Shown: positions 9,321 to 19,034, counted from the first letter of the stretch. The stretch: DNA of 64,000 bases from Brevibacillus panacihumi W25 (GCF_000503775.1 NZ_KI629787.1:352001-416000); one strand, 5' to 3'. Notes: generated by a model from the letters alone, not told the origin. A program made the numbers and translations.

Positions 9321-11612
9321 GTGAGCAAACGAACGTATTTCAGTGCTCCGCTTGGTACGGACTTTCAAAAGGTGCCGAATGCCGTTATTACCATACCTAA
9401 AACAAGTAAAGAGCTAGTTTCCAATCGAGAACGGGATGCTTATTACTTTCGTTCATTGGAGAAACTAGGCATCTTATTAAATGAACCGCAAATTCAGGCC
9501 ATCCGCCATTTTCAAGGGCCGTTGCTCACACTTGCGGGTGCAGGTTCCGGTAAAACGTCTGTCCTCGTTTGCCGGACAGGGTATCTGATTTCCGTACGTA
9601 AAGTTGACCCGAGAAACATTTTGTTGGTCACGTTCTCCAAAAAAGCGGCAGATGAAATGAAGGAACGGATTGCACAATTACCCGGAATTGACAAGAGTAT
9701 CACCGAGAATATACAGGCACGTACATTTCATTCCTTTTTCCTTGCGATTCTCCGTAAACACGGTGTTCTACAAGACATCATAGGGGAGACTCGGTATCAA
9801 CACATAGTAATGAAGAAGATTTTACGTGAGATGGGATTACAGGACACTTACCAGCCGGAAACTCTTTTTTCTTTGCTGTCAGCGTACAAAATGCAAATGG
9901 TGGGTGTGGATCAATTACCGGAAAAAACAGAAGAAGAAATAGAACTGAAACAGATTATCAGTCGGTATGAGGAGTGGAAGAACAAGAACAATAAAATTGA
10001 CTTCGACGATGTTCTATTACGTGCATATCAATTACTTCAGCAAAAACAATCTCTACTACATTCATTACAAAAACGATTTTTGTATGTGTCAGTAGATGAG
10101 TTTCAGGACACGAATATGGTGCAGTATGAGCTAATAAAAATGATCGTCAATCCCCTTCAAAACCTCATGATAGTAGGAGACGACGATCAAACAATTTATT
10201 CGTTTAATGGTGCACGTAACGATTTCATTTTGAACTTTGCCAAGGTGTTTCCCAATGCCAAAACTATTACACTCGACATAAACTATCGATCAACTTCAAG
10301 CATAGTTGGGCTTGGAAACGAGATCATCAAACATAACATTAAGCGTAAAAAGAAGACACTGAAGGCTACCAGGAAGAACGGAATAACTCCGCGATATATG
10401 AGTCCGAAAAACTCGGATGATGAAGCAGAGAAAATTGTTAGTCACATCCTACGAGAAGTGGAGAGTGGAAAACGACGGTTTAGTGATATCGGAATACTTT
10501 ATCGCAGTTCGAACAACAATCGGGCTATCTTGGAGCAATTGATCCGGAACGAAATCCCTTTTATTGAATATGGCGGCGACGAATCTTTTTATGATCACTG
10601 GATAGTCAAGCCTGTACTGGATCATCTGCGATTAGCGATAAATCGTAGGGACTTTGAAGCGATAGAAGGTGTTTTGCCAACGCTATACATCAATCGGGAG
10701 CAGGGATTGCAATACATACTCGAACAGGATTCGGTTCAGAAGAAAAAATGGCCTCTGATTCATATGCTGTCTCTTCAGGAAATTAAGGACTTTCAGAAAG
10801 AGAAGATCATGGAGCGGCTGAAGTGTATTAAAACGTTCGAATCAATGATACCGATTGATGCGATCCAACACATTCGTCGGGAGTTCTATGATCAGTTTCT
10901 TGAAACAAACAAGAGGCATAAGCTTACCCATCATAAGGAGATAATCAGGGAGACACTTGATGAACTGGAGTCGTCAGCTAAGCGCTTTAACACTATTGAA
11001 GAGTTTCTCTCCTTTATTACTATCGTGATGGAGAAGAGGCAGGAAATGAAACAGCAACAAAAGGATAAGCGGAAGAATGCTGTTCAATTAATGACAATTC
11101 ATAAGTCAAAAGGACTTGAGTTTCCGGTCGTATTCCTAATCAGCGCTTCGGAAGGCAATATGCCTCACAGTTCAGTGATTGATGTAGAGCGGATGGAGGA
11201 CTTGTATGTCGATTTTAAAGAGATTTTGAAAGAATCCAGCGCTTTAGAGGAAGAACGCCGTTTAGCCTATGTCGCAGTTACTCGTGCTCAGGAAGAACTG
11301 TTCATAAGCTCCCCCATGTACTATCGGGGGAAGAAAGTAGAAGTATCAAGGTTTTTTATGTCTGCCTATCCACGGTATGAAGCGAATAAGAGAAAAGCTG
11401 ATAATAGAATCACTAAGAGTGAAGGAACCATTTCTCCTATGTATGCGAAGCAAGAAACCGTTTATGCTTGGCTGTGTACCAATGGTAGCTGTAATGTGTG
11501 GCAACGAATATTGTCATATGAGGAAGCGGAGTTAAAGTCTAAGAATTGTCCGGTATGCAAGGCTCCAATGGAAAAAGGGAGTAAAGCGATTCTGAAACGT
11601 CAAGGGTATTAG
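9321..11612 (+). CDS. UvrD/Rep-family DNA helicase with C-terminal zinc ribbon
   Basis: 763 residues, GTG start with GAAGGTGA upstream. Superfamily 1A motifs in order: Q motif LNEPQIQAIRH, Walker A AGAGSGKT (about residue 72-79), Ia TFSKKAADEM, motif II VDEFQDTN, motif III VGDDDQTIYSFNGA, motif IV NYRS, motif V IHKSKGLEF and motif VI VAVTRAQEEL. The C-terminus adds CTNGSC and CPVC, a probable zinc ribbon not present in UvrD or PcrA. The gene lies 7 bp before a small nuclease-like gene and is followed by an Mrr-like endonuclease, so it is probably part of a defence cassette rather than a housekeeping repair helicase. The pairing of a UvrD-like helicase with a nuclease recalls Gabija, but no OLD/TOPRIM nuclease is present. 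Confidence 0.9.
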   Translation: MSKRTYFSAPLGTDFQKVPNAVITIPKTSKELVSNRERDAYYFRSLEKLGILLNEPQIQAIRHFQGPLLTLAGAGSGKTSVLVCRTGYLISVRKVDPRNILLVTFSKKAADEMKERIAQLPGIDKSITENIQARTFHSFFLAILRKHGVLQDIIGETRYQHIVMKKILREMGLQDTYQPETLFSLLSAYKMQMVGVDQLPEKTEEEIELKQIISRYEEWKNKNNKIDFDDVLLRAYQLLQQKQSLLHSLQKRFLYVSVDEFQDTNMVQYELIKMIVNPLQNLMIVGDDDQTIYSFNGARNDFILNFAKVFPNAKTITLDINYRSTSSIVGLGNEIIKHNIKRKKKTLKATRKNGITPRYMSPKNSDDEAEKIVSHILREVESGKRRFSDIGILYRSSNNNRAILEQLIRNEIPFIEYGGDESFYDHWIVKPVLDHLRLAINRRDFEAIEGVLPTLYINREQGLQYILEQDSVQKKKWPLIHMLSLQEIKDFQKEKIMERLKCIKTFESMIPIDAIQHIRREFYDQFLETNKRHKLTHHKEIIRETLDELESSAKRFNTIEEFLSFITIVMEKRQEMKQQQKDKRKNAVQLMTIHKSKGLEFPVVFLISASEGNMPHSSVIDVERMEDLYVDFKEILKESSALEEERRLAYVAVTRAQEELFISSPMYYRGKKVEVSRFFMSAYPRYEANKRKADNRITKSEGTISPMYAKQETVYAWLCTNGSCNVWQRILSYEEAELKSKNCPVCKAPMEKGSKAILKRQGY

Positions 11613-11619
11613 GTGACTA

Positions 11620-12078
11620 ATGAAAGAATGTAATGAGGTGAGGTCGGTGAATGATATTTCACAACAATATTTGGCCGATGCTAGAGAAGTGGTCATTGCG
11701 GGGAAATTGCTCCTACAAGGATACACTGTAAGTCGTCCACTTTCGGGAGCATGCCGGTACGATCTTATCGCAGAAAAGGACGGGCGTTTCATAAAAATTC
11801 AAGTTAAGAGTTTGAAACGTGATTCTACATACAAAAACTCACCATTACCGTATCCTGTATATGTTCTTGAAGCGTACTCTTTGAACCCAGTGAATGGTCA
11901 GAAGAAAGGGTACACCCGCATGGAAGTGGATGTAATCGTAGGATACAATCACGAGGAGGATTGTTTTGCGGCTGTCCCATTGGATGACTTCAAGGGAAAG
12001 TTAAGCGCGGTTGTTCATGCAAAAGAAGGAACTCGCTTTCAATATTTTAATTCGTGGCAGGCTCTGTCGGAAGTGTGA
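11620..12078 (+). CDS. small PD-(D/E)XK-like nuclease
   Basis: 152 residues. After an N-terminal helix (YLADAREVVIAGKLLLQGY) comes RYDLIAEKDGRFIKIQVKSL, which has the D...(E/Q)xK spacing of the PD-(D/E)XK nuclease fold with Gln in the E position, as seen in some homing-type and Mrr-type enzymes. The ATG at 11620 has AGGTGA upstream; a GTG at 11647 with GAGGTGAG is an equal alternative. It overlaps nothing but sits 7 bp after the helicase stop and 37 bp before the Mrr-like gene, suggesting one operon. Activity and target are inference. Confidence 0.65.
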   Translation: MKECNEVRSVNDISQQYLADAREVVIAGKLLLQGYTVSRPLSGACRYDLIAEKDGRFIKIQVKSLKRDSTYKNSPLPYPVYVLEAYSLNPVNGQKKGYTRMEVDVIVGYNHEEDCFAAVPLDDFKGKLSAVVHAKEGTRFQYFNSWQALSEV

Positions 12079-12115
12079 TCATAATAATAGCTTTAATACT
12101 GGGAGGGATTCACTG

Positions 12116-13102
12116 ATGGTTAAGTGGTGGATGGTACGAGCTGGCGATAGTAACGAATTAATACCAGAATGGTTAGATAAAGAAGTCGTATCTATCGGGT
12201 GGAGCAAATTAGGAAACCCCCTATCTTTTCAAACCAGAGAGAGACTGGTTGAGAAGGCTCATGCAGTATTCACAAATGAAAAGCCCGGAACCCGTATTCA
12301 ATGGGCAAGTCAGGTTTGGAAGTTTAGCCGGGAAATACAGAAGGAAGATAAAATCATTACATACTCTAAGGAATCACGTGAATATATAGTTGGTACAGTA
12401 ACCAAATCATTTTCTCATAACCCTTCTATTATTAGTGATTACTATCCAAACGTAATCGGAGTTCAATGGAATCAAAAGCGTATTTCACGCGATGATCTTT
12501 CACAAGGAGCTAAAAACACACTTGGAGGAATTTCGACAGTATTCCGTGTTGATAGTTGGGCACAAGAGTTTGAAAGTTTAATGCAGGGGCAAGGATTTAC
12601 AACGACAACTACTACGCAAGATGATAATGATGACAGTGCAGATAATGAAGTGTTTATCCAACAAGCGATGACTATGCTTGAAGACGCAATTGACAAACTT
12701 GATGCCTGGCAGATGCAAGACTTGGTCGGTGGACTATTAGAGGCAATGGGTTACCAGGTGCGGATTAGCCCTAAAGGCCCCGATGGTAGTGTCGATATTA
12801 TTGCTCATCGTGATGCTTTCGGATTCGAAAAGCCTATTATTAAAGTACAAGTAAAGCATCGTAAATCTGCCGCAGGTAGCCCTGAAATTCAACAACTATT
12901 AGGAGCTAACCCAATTGGAGCAAGCAGTCTTTTTGTTTCTACTGGGGGCTTTACACCGTCGGCAAAATCCGTGGCTCAGCAGAATGGAGTGAAAATGCTA
13001 GATCTAACTGAACTGGTTGAGTTAGTTAGTGAGTGGTATGAGAACATGGCAGTTGAAAGAAAGGCTCTATTACCACTTAGAAAGGTCTATGTTCCAATGT
13101 AG
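12116..13102 (+). CDS. mrr: Mrr-like restriction endonuclease with N-terminal PUA/EVE-like domain
   Basis: 328 residues from the ATG at 12116 (GGGAGG upstream); a longer frame from 12011 overlaps the previous gene. The N-terminal 160 residues (WWMVRAGDSNELIPEW, IGWSKLG, EYIVGTV) resemble the PUA/EVE-like reader region of some restriction proteins. The C-terminal Mrr catalytic domain is clear: WQMQDLVGGLLEAMGYQVR, GPDGSVDIIAHRD with the catalytic Asp, KVQVKHR with the QxK, and a C-terminal VSTGGFTPSAKSVA helix-strand unit. Mrr enzymes cut modified DNA. Here it closes the helicase and nuclease run, and may be the effector. Reader-domain call is inference. Confidence 0.85.
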   Translation: MVKWWMVRAGDSNELIPEWLDKEVVSIGWSKLGNPLSFQTRERLVEKAHAVFTNEKPGTRIQWASQVWKFSREIQKEDKIITYSKESREYIVGTVTKSFSHNPSIISDYYPNVIGVQWNQKRISRDDLSQGAKNTLGGISTVFRVDSWAQEFESLMQGQGFTTTTTTQDDNDDSADNEVFIQQAMTMLEDAIDKLDAWQMQDLVGGLLEAMGYQVRISPKGPDGSVDIIAHRDAFGFEKPIIKVQVKHRKSAAGSPEIQQLLGANPIGASSLFVSTGGFTPSAKSVAQQNGVKMLDLTELVELVSEWYENMAVERKALLPLRKVYVPM

Positions 13103-13386
13103 AATATTAAGCCGTTGGAGTAACGTAGAACAATATGTTTAATGGAGCTAATATGATTAGCTGATTATATTTTCGCTATAAATTTATGGGGAAGATGTGC
13201 TTTCCTTCTCCTGGTTAAAGGAGAGGTGTAAATTACCTCTCCAAATTATGTTAAAGGTAACCTTTAGATGAGCTGTTAGTTGTATACTGGAATAAGTATG
13301 CTTCTTTCTTATACGAGCATAGGAATACCGGCTTTTTTGTCGAATATTGGAATCAAAAGCAAACTAATAAATGGGTGGTAATGAAG
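13103..13386 (+). other. intergenic region with hairpin at 13220-13242
   Basis: A perfect 8-bp inverted repeat (GGAGAGGT and ACCTCTCC around a 7-nt loop) lies at 13220-13242, with no T run. No gene is visible. It may be a weak terminator for the Mrr-like operon or leader structure for the SNF2 gene. Confidence 0.35.
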
Positions 13387-16263
13387 ATGAGTACCTCCTT
13401 TCACAGTCAATATTTTGCTTATGAACTTACAAAACAGAGTTCTTCTAATTCCGTTGGGCGTTTAAGCCAATCGTTAATTAATGCTACAGTAGACCTTAAC
13501 CCACATCAGGTGGAGGCCGCTCTTTTTGCGTTCCGTTCTCCATTAGAACGAGGAGCTATACTTGCGGATGAGGTAGGACTTGGGAAAACTATTGAGGCTG
13601 GTCTAGTTATCAGTCAGTTATGGGCAGAAAGAAAGAGAAATATCTTAATCATTGTTCCACCGCCGTTAAGAAAACAATGGAATCGTGAGTTGATTGAGAA
13701 GTTCTATATCCCTTCCATCATTCTAGAAAATAAAAACTACAATGAATATGTAAACAACGGAAATGTAAATCCGTTTTTTCAAAGAGATCATGTTGTAATC
13801 TGTTCATATCAATTCGCTAGGAACAAAGCAAGGGACATCCAAGGAACTCCATGGGATGTAATTATTATCGATGAAGCTCATAGAATGAGGAATGTTTATA
13901 AAAAATCAAATAAAATAGCAAGGATTTTAAGAGAAGCGACTAAAGGTGCGCCTAAGATTTTACTTACAGCTACGCCTCTTCAAAACTCCTTGATGGAGTT
14001 ATATGGTTTGATTAGCTTTATTGATCCACATCTTTTTGGTGATGAAACTACGTTTCGGAAGCAATTTGGGCATGGTACGAAAGAATTGTCTAAATACGAC
14101 TTTCTTGATTTGAAACATAGAATCAAACCAGTCTGTCATCGAACATTAAGACGACAGGTGACAGAGTACGTACCATATACCAAACGCATCCCAATCGTAC
14201 AGGAGTTTTTCTCTAGTGCCCTCGAATGGGAGTTATATGAGAAAGTATCAACTTATCTTCAGCGAGATGATATCATGGCTTTACCTAAGAGTCAGCGGTC
14301 ATTGATGACTCTAGTGGTGCGCAAGATACTTGCATCGTCCTCGTTTGCAGTCTCTGATACATTACTATCCCTGATCAAACGCCTTGAGAAACTGATAGAC
14401 GATGGTTTTACAGAAGAGGATGTTACTTTAGACATTAGTGGAGATGTAGATGAGTTTGATGAGACTATGGAAGAGTGGGAAGAAGATGAAAGTACAAATT
14501 CCGATAATAATAGTGATCTAATTAAAGGAGTAAATTTACAAAAATTACTTCAAGAGAAGGAAGAGCTATTCTCATACTACCGACTGGCACAATCAATAAC
14601 TGAAAATGAAAAAGGGAAAGCTCTGTTGATTGCGTTATCTAAGGGCTTTGAGAAGCTAAGCGAGCTTGGAGCTAATAAAAAGGCAGTTATTTTTACAGAG
14701 TCTCGCAGAACACAACAATACCTTAAAGAAATGCTTGAACAAAACGGTTACGCTGGACAAATTGTTATGTTTAATGGGATGAATAATAGCCCGGAAGTAA
14801 CAGAGATTTATCATAATTGGCTTGAAAAACATAAAGATGGTGATCAAATTACGGGGTCAAAAACAGCAGATACAAGAGCGGCACTCGTGGAGCATTTTCG
14901 TGAGAATGCTTCTATAATGATAGCCACTGAATCAGCGGCTGAAGGGATAAACCTTCAATTCTGTAGCCTTGTTGTTAACTATGATCTCCCTTGGAACCCA
15001 CAACGCATCGAGCAAAGAATTGGAAGATGCCACAGGTATGGTCAAAAGCATGATGTAGTAGTAATCAACTTTCTGAATCGTAAAAATCAAGCTGACCAAC
15101 GTGTATTTGAGTTGTTATCACAGAAATTTTGCTTGTTTGAAGGTGTTTTTGGATCTTCAGATGAGGTTTTGGGTTCCCTTGAATCAGGCGTAGATTTTGA
15201 GAAGAGGATTCAACAAATCTATCAAACTTGTAGGTCTTCAGATGAAATTCAAGATGCCTTCAACCAATTACAATCAGAGTTAGAAGAACAGATACAATGT
15301 AAAATGCAAGAAACAAGAAAGAGTCTCCTTGAGAACTTTGACGATGAAGTCAGAGAGAAGTTAAGGGTTCATTATGAGCAGACAAGCTTACAAATGAACA
15401 AGCTAGAAAGGTATCTCTGGGGACTTTCTATATTCGAAGGGCAAAGAGAAGCGCTCTTTGACCCAGAGACACTAAGTTTTAATCTTGTCCGGAACAACGA
15501 AAGATATCAGATGATATCCCAGATCAAAAAGAAGAGCCAAGAAGATGGAGCACATCATTACCGTTTAGGACATCCTTTAGCTGAGAAGTGGATTGAGCGG
15601 GCAAAATCTCGTTCATTAACCACTAAGGAAGTTATTTTCCGATACTCTGACTACGAAGGCAGGGTGAGCATCTTATCATCTTTAATAGGAAAAGAAGGTT
15701 GGCTTTCGCTTGATCTACTACAAGTTGACTCTATAGAGAAAGAAGAGTATCTTGTTTTCTCATGCATCGATCAAGAGGGTAATCAATTGGAGGAGGATAT
15801 CTGTGAAAAGATGTTTATTCTGCCTGGCGATGAGGGTAATGAAATAGTTTGTCCGAATGGAACGACCAAAACCTTAGTTGACTTATTTGAACATCAAAAA
15901 TCGGCAATTTTGAATGAGATTAATGAGCGTGCAAATGAGTTCCTTGAAAGTGAGTTAGAGAAGCTGGATAAGTGGTCACAGGACTTAAAGAATAAGCTTG
16001 AAGTTGAGTTGAAAGAGCTTGATCAAAGAATTACACAGTTGCAAAAAGAATCAAGGTTAACAAGAGTATTAGCGCAGAAGCTTGAGATGAATAAAGAAGT
16101 TCGGGAACTAGAAAAGAAAAGAAATGAAATGAGACGTAGTCTGTACGATGAGCAAGATGAGATTGATCGGCAGAAAGAGCAATTATTTGTTGAAGTAGAG
16201 AAGAAAATAAAGCAGGACATTGAGCAAAGACATATTTTTACAATTAGATGGAGAATTGTATAA
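13387..16263 (+). CDS. SNF2-family helicase of a restriction-like cassette
   Basis: 958 residues from the ATG at 13387, chosen because GGGTGG is 8 bp upstream; earlier in-frame GTG and ATG codons overlap that site. Superfamily 2 Swi2/Snf2 motifs: I LADEVGLGKTIEAG, II IIIDEAHRMRN, III LLTATPLQN, V and VI ESAAEGINLQF and QRIGRCHRYGQ. The last 150 residues are a strongly charged coiled coil. Fifteen bases downstream begins a beta-class methyltransferase, then a type III Res protein. A SNF2 helicase beside an adenine methylase recalls DrmD and DrmMI of DISARM, but drmA, drmB and drmC are absent, so I class it as a helicase-associated type III-like restriction system. Confidence 0.88.
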   Translation: MSTSFHSQYFAYELTKQSSSNSVGRLSQSLINATVDLNPHQVEAALFAFRSPLERGAILADEVGLGKTIEAGLVISQLWAERKRNILIIVPPPLRKQWNRELIEKFYIPSIILENKNYNEYVNNGNVNPFFQRDHVVICSYQFARNKARDIQGTPWDVIIIDEAHRMRNVYKKSNKIARILREATKGAPKILLTATPLQNSLMELYGLISFIDPHLFGDETTFRKQFGHGTKELSKYDFLDLKHRIKPVCHRTLRRQVTEYVPYTKRIPIVQEFFSSALEWELYEKVSTYLQRDDIMALPKSQRSLMTLVVRKILASSSFAVSDTLLSLIKRLEKLIDDGFTEEDVTLDISGDVDEFDETMEEWEEDESTNSDNNSDLIKGVNLQKLLQEKEELFSYYRLAQSITENEKGKALLIALSKGFEKLSELGANKKAVIFTESRRTQQYLKEMLEQNGYAGQIVMFNGMNNSPEVTEIYHNWLEKHKDGDQITGSKTADTRAALVEHFRENASIMIATESAAEGINLQFCSLVVNYDLPWNPQRIEQRIGRCHRYGQKHDVVVINFLNRKNQADQRVFELLSQKFCLFEGVFGSSDEVLGSLESGVDFEKRIQQIYQTCRSSDEIQDAFNQLQSELEEQIQCKMQETRKSLLENFDDEVREKLRVHYEQTSLQMNKLERYLWGLSIFEGQREALFDPETLSFNLVRNNERYQMISQIKKKSQEDGAHHYRLGHPLAEKWIERAKSRSLTTKEVIFRYSDYEGRVSILSSLIGKEGWLSLDLLQVDSIEKEEYLVFSCIDQEGNQLEEDICEKMFILPGDEGNEIVCPNGTTKTLVDLFEHQKSAILNEINERANEFLESELEKLDKWSQDLKNKLEVELKELDQRITQLQKESRLTRVLAQKLEMNKEVRELEKKRNEMRRSLYDEQDEIDRQKEQLFVEVEKKIKQDIEQRHIFTIRWRIV

Positions 16264-16278
16264 GGCAGAGGTGTAATT

Positions 16279-17598
16279 ATGAGCGGAAAAACAAAATTAG
16301 AATTAACGTGGGTCGGAAAATATGATGAACCCAAGTTGGAACCACGTATCTTGTTAGAAGATATGTCTCAATCCTATCATGCAGATAAGCGAGTAAGTGA
16401 TGAAGACATATTTGATAATCGATTAATATTTGGTGATAACTTACTAGCTTTGAAAGCATTGGAGCAGGAGTTTACAGGTAAAGTTAATTGTATATATATC
16501 GACCCTCCGTACAATACAGGAAACGCTTTTGAACATTATGATGATGGGTTGGAGCATAGTCTATGGCTTAATATGATGAAAGATCGGCTTGTGATATTAA
16601 GAAAACTGTTGTCCGACGATGGTTTCATTTGTGTCCATATTGATGAATCTGAAGGTGCATATTTAAAGGTTCTAATGGATGAATTGTTCGGTCGAAATAA
16701 TTACCTTAGCTCAATTTATGTACAAGTTCGTTATCCTGATAAAACTTTAAAAGAAGATATGATTTTTCATAAGCAAATTGAACACATCTTAGTATATAGA
16801 AAGTCTCCACTAGCACAAGCAAATCGAATGCAAAAGGATTATGACTATGGCAAGTTTTGTTACTATATTGAAGAGTTAGGACAAGGGAAAGAAGTAAAAC
16901 TAGGCGGTAAAAAAGTAACTATTTATAATTCTGATGAATATAAGATTAAAAAGAAGGAAGGTTCTGTTGAAGGACTAAAGGAAATATGGGCATCAGGATC
17001 AATATTAGATGGGAATTCATCAGGAAGGTTTTTTAGAGACTATTTAGCAGAGCGTAAAGAAATAGATGGATTAGGCTGTTTATACAAAGTCTTTGACATT
17101 GGTGATGATGGAAAAGGGTACAGGTATTTTAGTGGGCCCAAAAAAGAAAGTGCTACAAGAGGAAAATACTATCAAGGAGTTCCTGTAGACAGACAAGATG
17201 ATAGTGAAGATAATGTAACCTTTTTACCCATTTCAAATTTCTATGACTTAGCGGCCCAGTTCGGAAATTGTAGACATGAGGGCGGAGTAGAATTTAAGAG
17301 TGGCAAAAAACCTGAGGCTCTTCTTGAACTAGTACTAAAACACTTTAGTAAGAAAGGCGATTTAGTTTTAGATTCATTCGCAGGTTCAGGAACAACTGGT
17401 GCTGTTGCTCATAAAATGGGTCGAAGATGGATAATGATTGAACTTGGTGAACATTGTCATACCCATATTATCCCTCGGATGAAAAAGGTCATAGATGGAA
17501 CCGATCAAACAGGTGTTAGTAAGGAATATAATTGGCAAGGTGGTGGAGGCTTCCGCTATTACCGAGTCGCACCTAGCGGTTTAACCCCTCAAAATTAG
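16279..17598 (+). CDS. site-specific DNA methyltransferase (type III Mod-like), 3' end cut off by an IS
   Basis: 439 codons as it stands, of which 433 are native. Motif IV DPPYNTGNAFEHYDDG precedes motif I DSFAGSGTTGAVAHKMG, the order of beta-class amino-methyltransferases that make N6-methyladenine, including type III Mod proteins. The reading frame enters an IS3 element at 17577 and gains a foreign tail of a few residues before a stop. The native sequence continues at 19120, so the complete protein had about 572 residues. All catalytic motifs are upstream of the insertion, but the missing C-terminus may carry target or Res contacts. AGAGGTG precedes the ATG. Confidence 0.88.
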   Translation: MSGKTKLELTWVGKYDEPKLEPRILLEDMSQSYHADKRVSDEDIFDNRLIFGDNLLALKALEQEFTGKVNCIYIDPPYNTGNAFEHYDDGLEHSLWLNMMKDRLVILRKLLSDDGFICVHIDESEGAYLKVLMDELFGRNNYLSSIYVQVRYPDKTLKEDMIFHKQIEHILVYRKSPLAQANRMQKDYDYGKFCYYIEELGQGKEVKLGGKKVTIYNSDEYKIKKKEGSVEGLKEIWASGSILDGNSSGRFFRDYLAERKEIDGLGCLYKVFDIGDDGKGYRYFSGPKKESATRGKYYQGVPVDRQDDSEDNVTFLPISNFYDLAAQFGNCRHEGGVEFKSGKKPEALLELVLKHFSKKGDLVLDSFAGSGTTGAVAHKMGRRWIMIELGEHCHTHIIPRMKKVIDGTDQTGVSKEYNWQGGGGFRYYRVAPSGLTPQN

Positions 17599-17644
17599 AG
17601 TCTTTCTCCCTTATTCTCGCATTTTCATATGATTCTTCCTTCTT

Positions 17645-17757
17645 CCCTACTTCAACCACCTTGGAGTCGGAGTCTAGAAAGGAAACCGTCTAGCGTCAAG
17701 GAGATCACTTGACCCCAGACGGTTTCCTTTCTGCTTGTCAGCTAGGTTGAAGTAGGG
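17645..17757. other. two-tier hairpin at the IS left end
   Basis: Outer arms CCCTACTTCAACC (17645-17657) and GGTTGAAGTAGGG (17745-17757); inner arms GAAAGGAAACCGTCT (17677-17691) and AGACGGTTTCCTTTC (17717-17731); an apical GTCAAG/CTTGAC pair. It lies between the IS left end and the OrfB stop. A divergent copy with different arms but the same design is at 28666-28760. Confidence 0.85.
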
Positions 17758-17781
17758 ATCGTTCTGCAATCCTTTGCCACA

Positions 17782-18711
17782 CTACACTTTCACAACAAAT
17801 GGTGTAATGCGTTGCAGGGTAAAAGCTTTACCAAATTCTACAGGTGATAAATCGTACAAGCTTCCGTGAATCCGGCGCTGATTGTAAAAGAGCAGATAGT
17901 TTGTCACGGTTTCATAGGCTTCTTGATAGCTCTGAAATTCATTCCGCTGCAAACATTCTTTCTCCAAAACGCTGTGAAAGGACTCAATGTGAGCGTTTTT
18001 GTTTGGCGTCTTTGGAGGAATTCGTTCGTGAACGGTTCGGAAGCTTTGACAGGCCTCCTCGAATACATGACTAATAAACTGCGGACCGTTATCCGTACGG
18101 ATAACAGGGGGATTCTCGTTGTCGAATTGTTGCCGTTTCCACAAAGCTCTTTGAAGAATCTGAGATGCATGTTTTCCTTCGCATGACAAACCAAAATGAT
18201 AGTCTACGATCGCTCGATCATAGACGTCAATGAGACTCATCAGGAAAAAGAAACGATGTTCCCCGGCGATAAATCCGTATTTTACGTCCATCTCCCACAA
18301 TTGATTCGGAGCGGTGATCTCTCGGTTATTGGCAAGCCTCCGGGGATGATGACTATTCTTTTTTCGTTGTGGTTGTAAAAGTCCTTCTTCTTTCAGCAGG
18401 CGGTACACTTTTTTCTTGTTGATGATCAACTGGTGATCTCGCCGCAGGCAGACCGTAAGCTTTCGATAGCCATAAGCAGATTCTTCATCCGCAATCAGTT
18501 CCGATATCCATTCTTTAATTTGCTCGTCACTGACAGGTTGTCCGTCCGTTGACAATGAATAACCAGGGATCGGCCGCCCTCCATGGTAAACCCGTGGCTT
18601 TTGAGAGGCCTTATTTTTCCGATAGTAGTAGGTTGCTTCAAGGATGCCGACAATACGTAGCACCAATTTGGCTGTATACCCCAGCTGTATCCACTTGTCG
18701 GCTATTTCCAC
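17782..18711 (-). CDS. IS3-family transposase OrfB (DDE integrase)
   Basis: 309 residues. The rve-type catalytic core shows the DDE residues in context: first Asp in WEMDVKYG, second Asp in IRTDNGPQF, Glu in NAHIESFHS. An N-terminal HTH_21-like part contains SAYGYRKLTVCL. The frame overlaps the OrfA stop by about 10 bp, as expected for an OrfAB fusion made by frameshifting. It appears intact, so the element may be active. Confidence 0.95.
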   Translation of the reverse strand: MEIADKWIQLGYTAKLVLRIVGILEATYYYRKNKASQKPRVYHGGRPIPGYSLSTDGQPVSDEQIKEWISELIADEESAYGYRKLTVCLRRDHQLIINKKKVYRLLKEEGLLQPQRKKNSHHPRRLANNREITAPNQLWEMDVKYGFIAGEHRFFFLMSLIDVYDRAIVDYHFGLSCEGKHASQILQRALWKRQQFDNENPPVIRTDNGPQFISHVFEEACQSFRTVHERIPPKTPNKNAHIESFHSVLEKECLQRNEFQSYQEAYETVTNYLLFYNQRRIHGSLYDLSPVEFGKAFTLQRITPFVVKV

Positions 18712-19034
18712 TTTGTCCGATAAGCTGGGTTCACCTTTTTTACAAGATCACGGAGGATCGCGATTTCCAAATCCTTTTCTCCAAGTAGTTTCTTCAGTTG
18801 ATCATTCTCGGTTTCCAATTCACGAAATTCTCCCGGGCTCGGAGTATAACTCGTTACCGCTTTGGCTTCGGCAGGAGTGTTTTTCCAATCCGCATGTTTC
18901 GAATCACGTATCCAACGATACAACATTTTCGCATCGATCCCATGCCGTCTGGCAACTTGGCTTGCATTTCCTGCATCTTGGGCTTCTTGAACCAGCTGTT
19001 GTTTAAACTCGATTGGATAGCGTTTTCGTTGCAT
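18702..19034 (-). CDS. IS3-family transposase OrfA
   Basis: 110 residues from the ATG at 19034. RKRYPIEFKQQLVQEAQDAG and a helix-turn-helix around SQVARRHGIDAKMLYRWI are followed by a leucine-zipper-like ELETENDQLKKLLGEKDLEI. This is the DNA-binding OrfA of IS3 elements, working with OrfB. Confidence 0.93.
   Translation of the reverse strand: MQRKRYPIEFKQQLVQEAQDAGNASQVARRHGIDAKMLYRWIRDSKHADWKNTPAEAKAVTSYTPSPGEFRELETENDQLKKLLGEKDLEIAILRDLVKKVNPAYRTKWK

Noticed and set aside
9321..13102. Gabija system
   Set aside because: The helicase resembles GajB in superfamily only; there is no OLD/TOPRIM nuclease (GajA).
17645..17757. Reading the IS hairpin as a simple terminator
   Set aside because: No T run follows either side, and the arms covary between two copies, so a plain terminator does not explain it.
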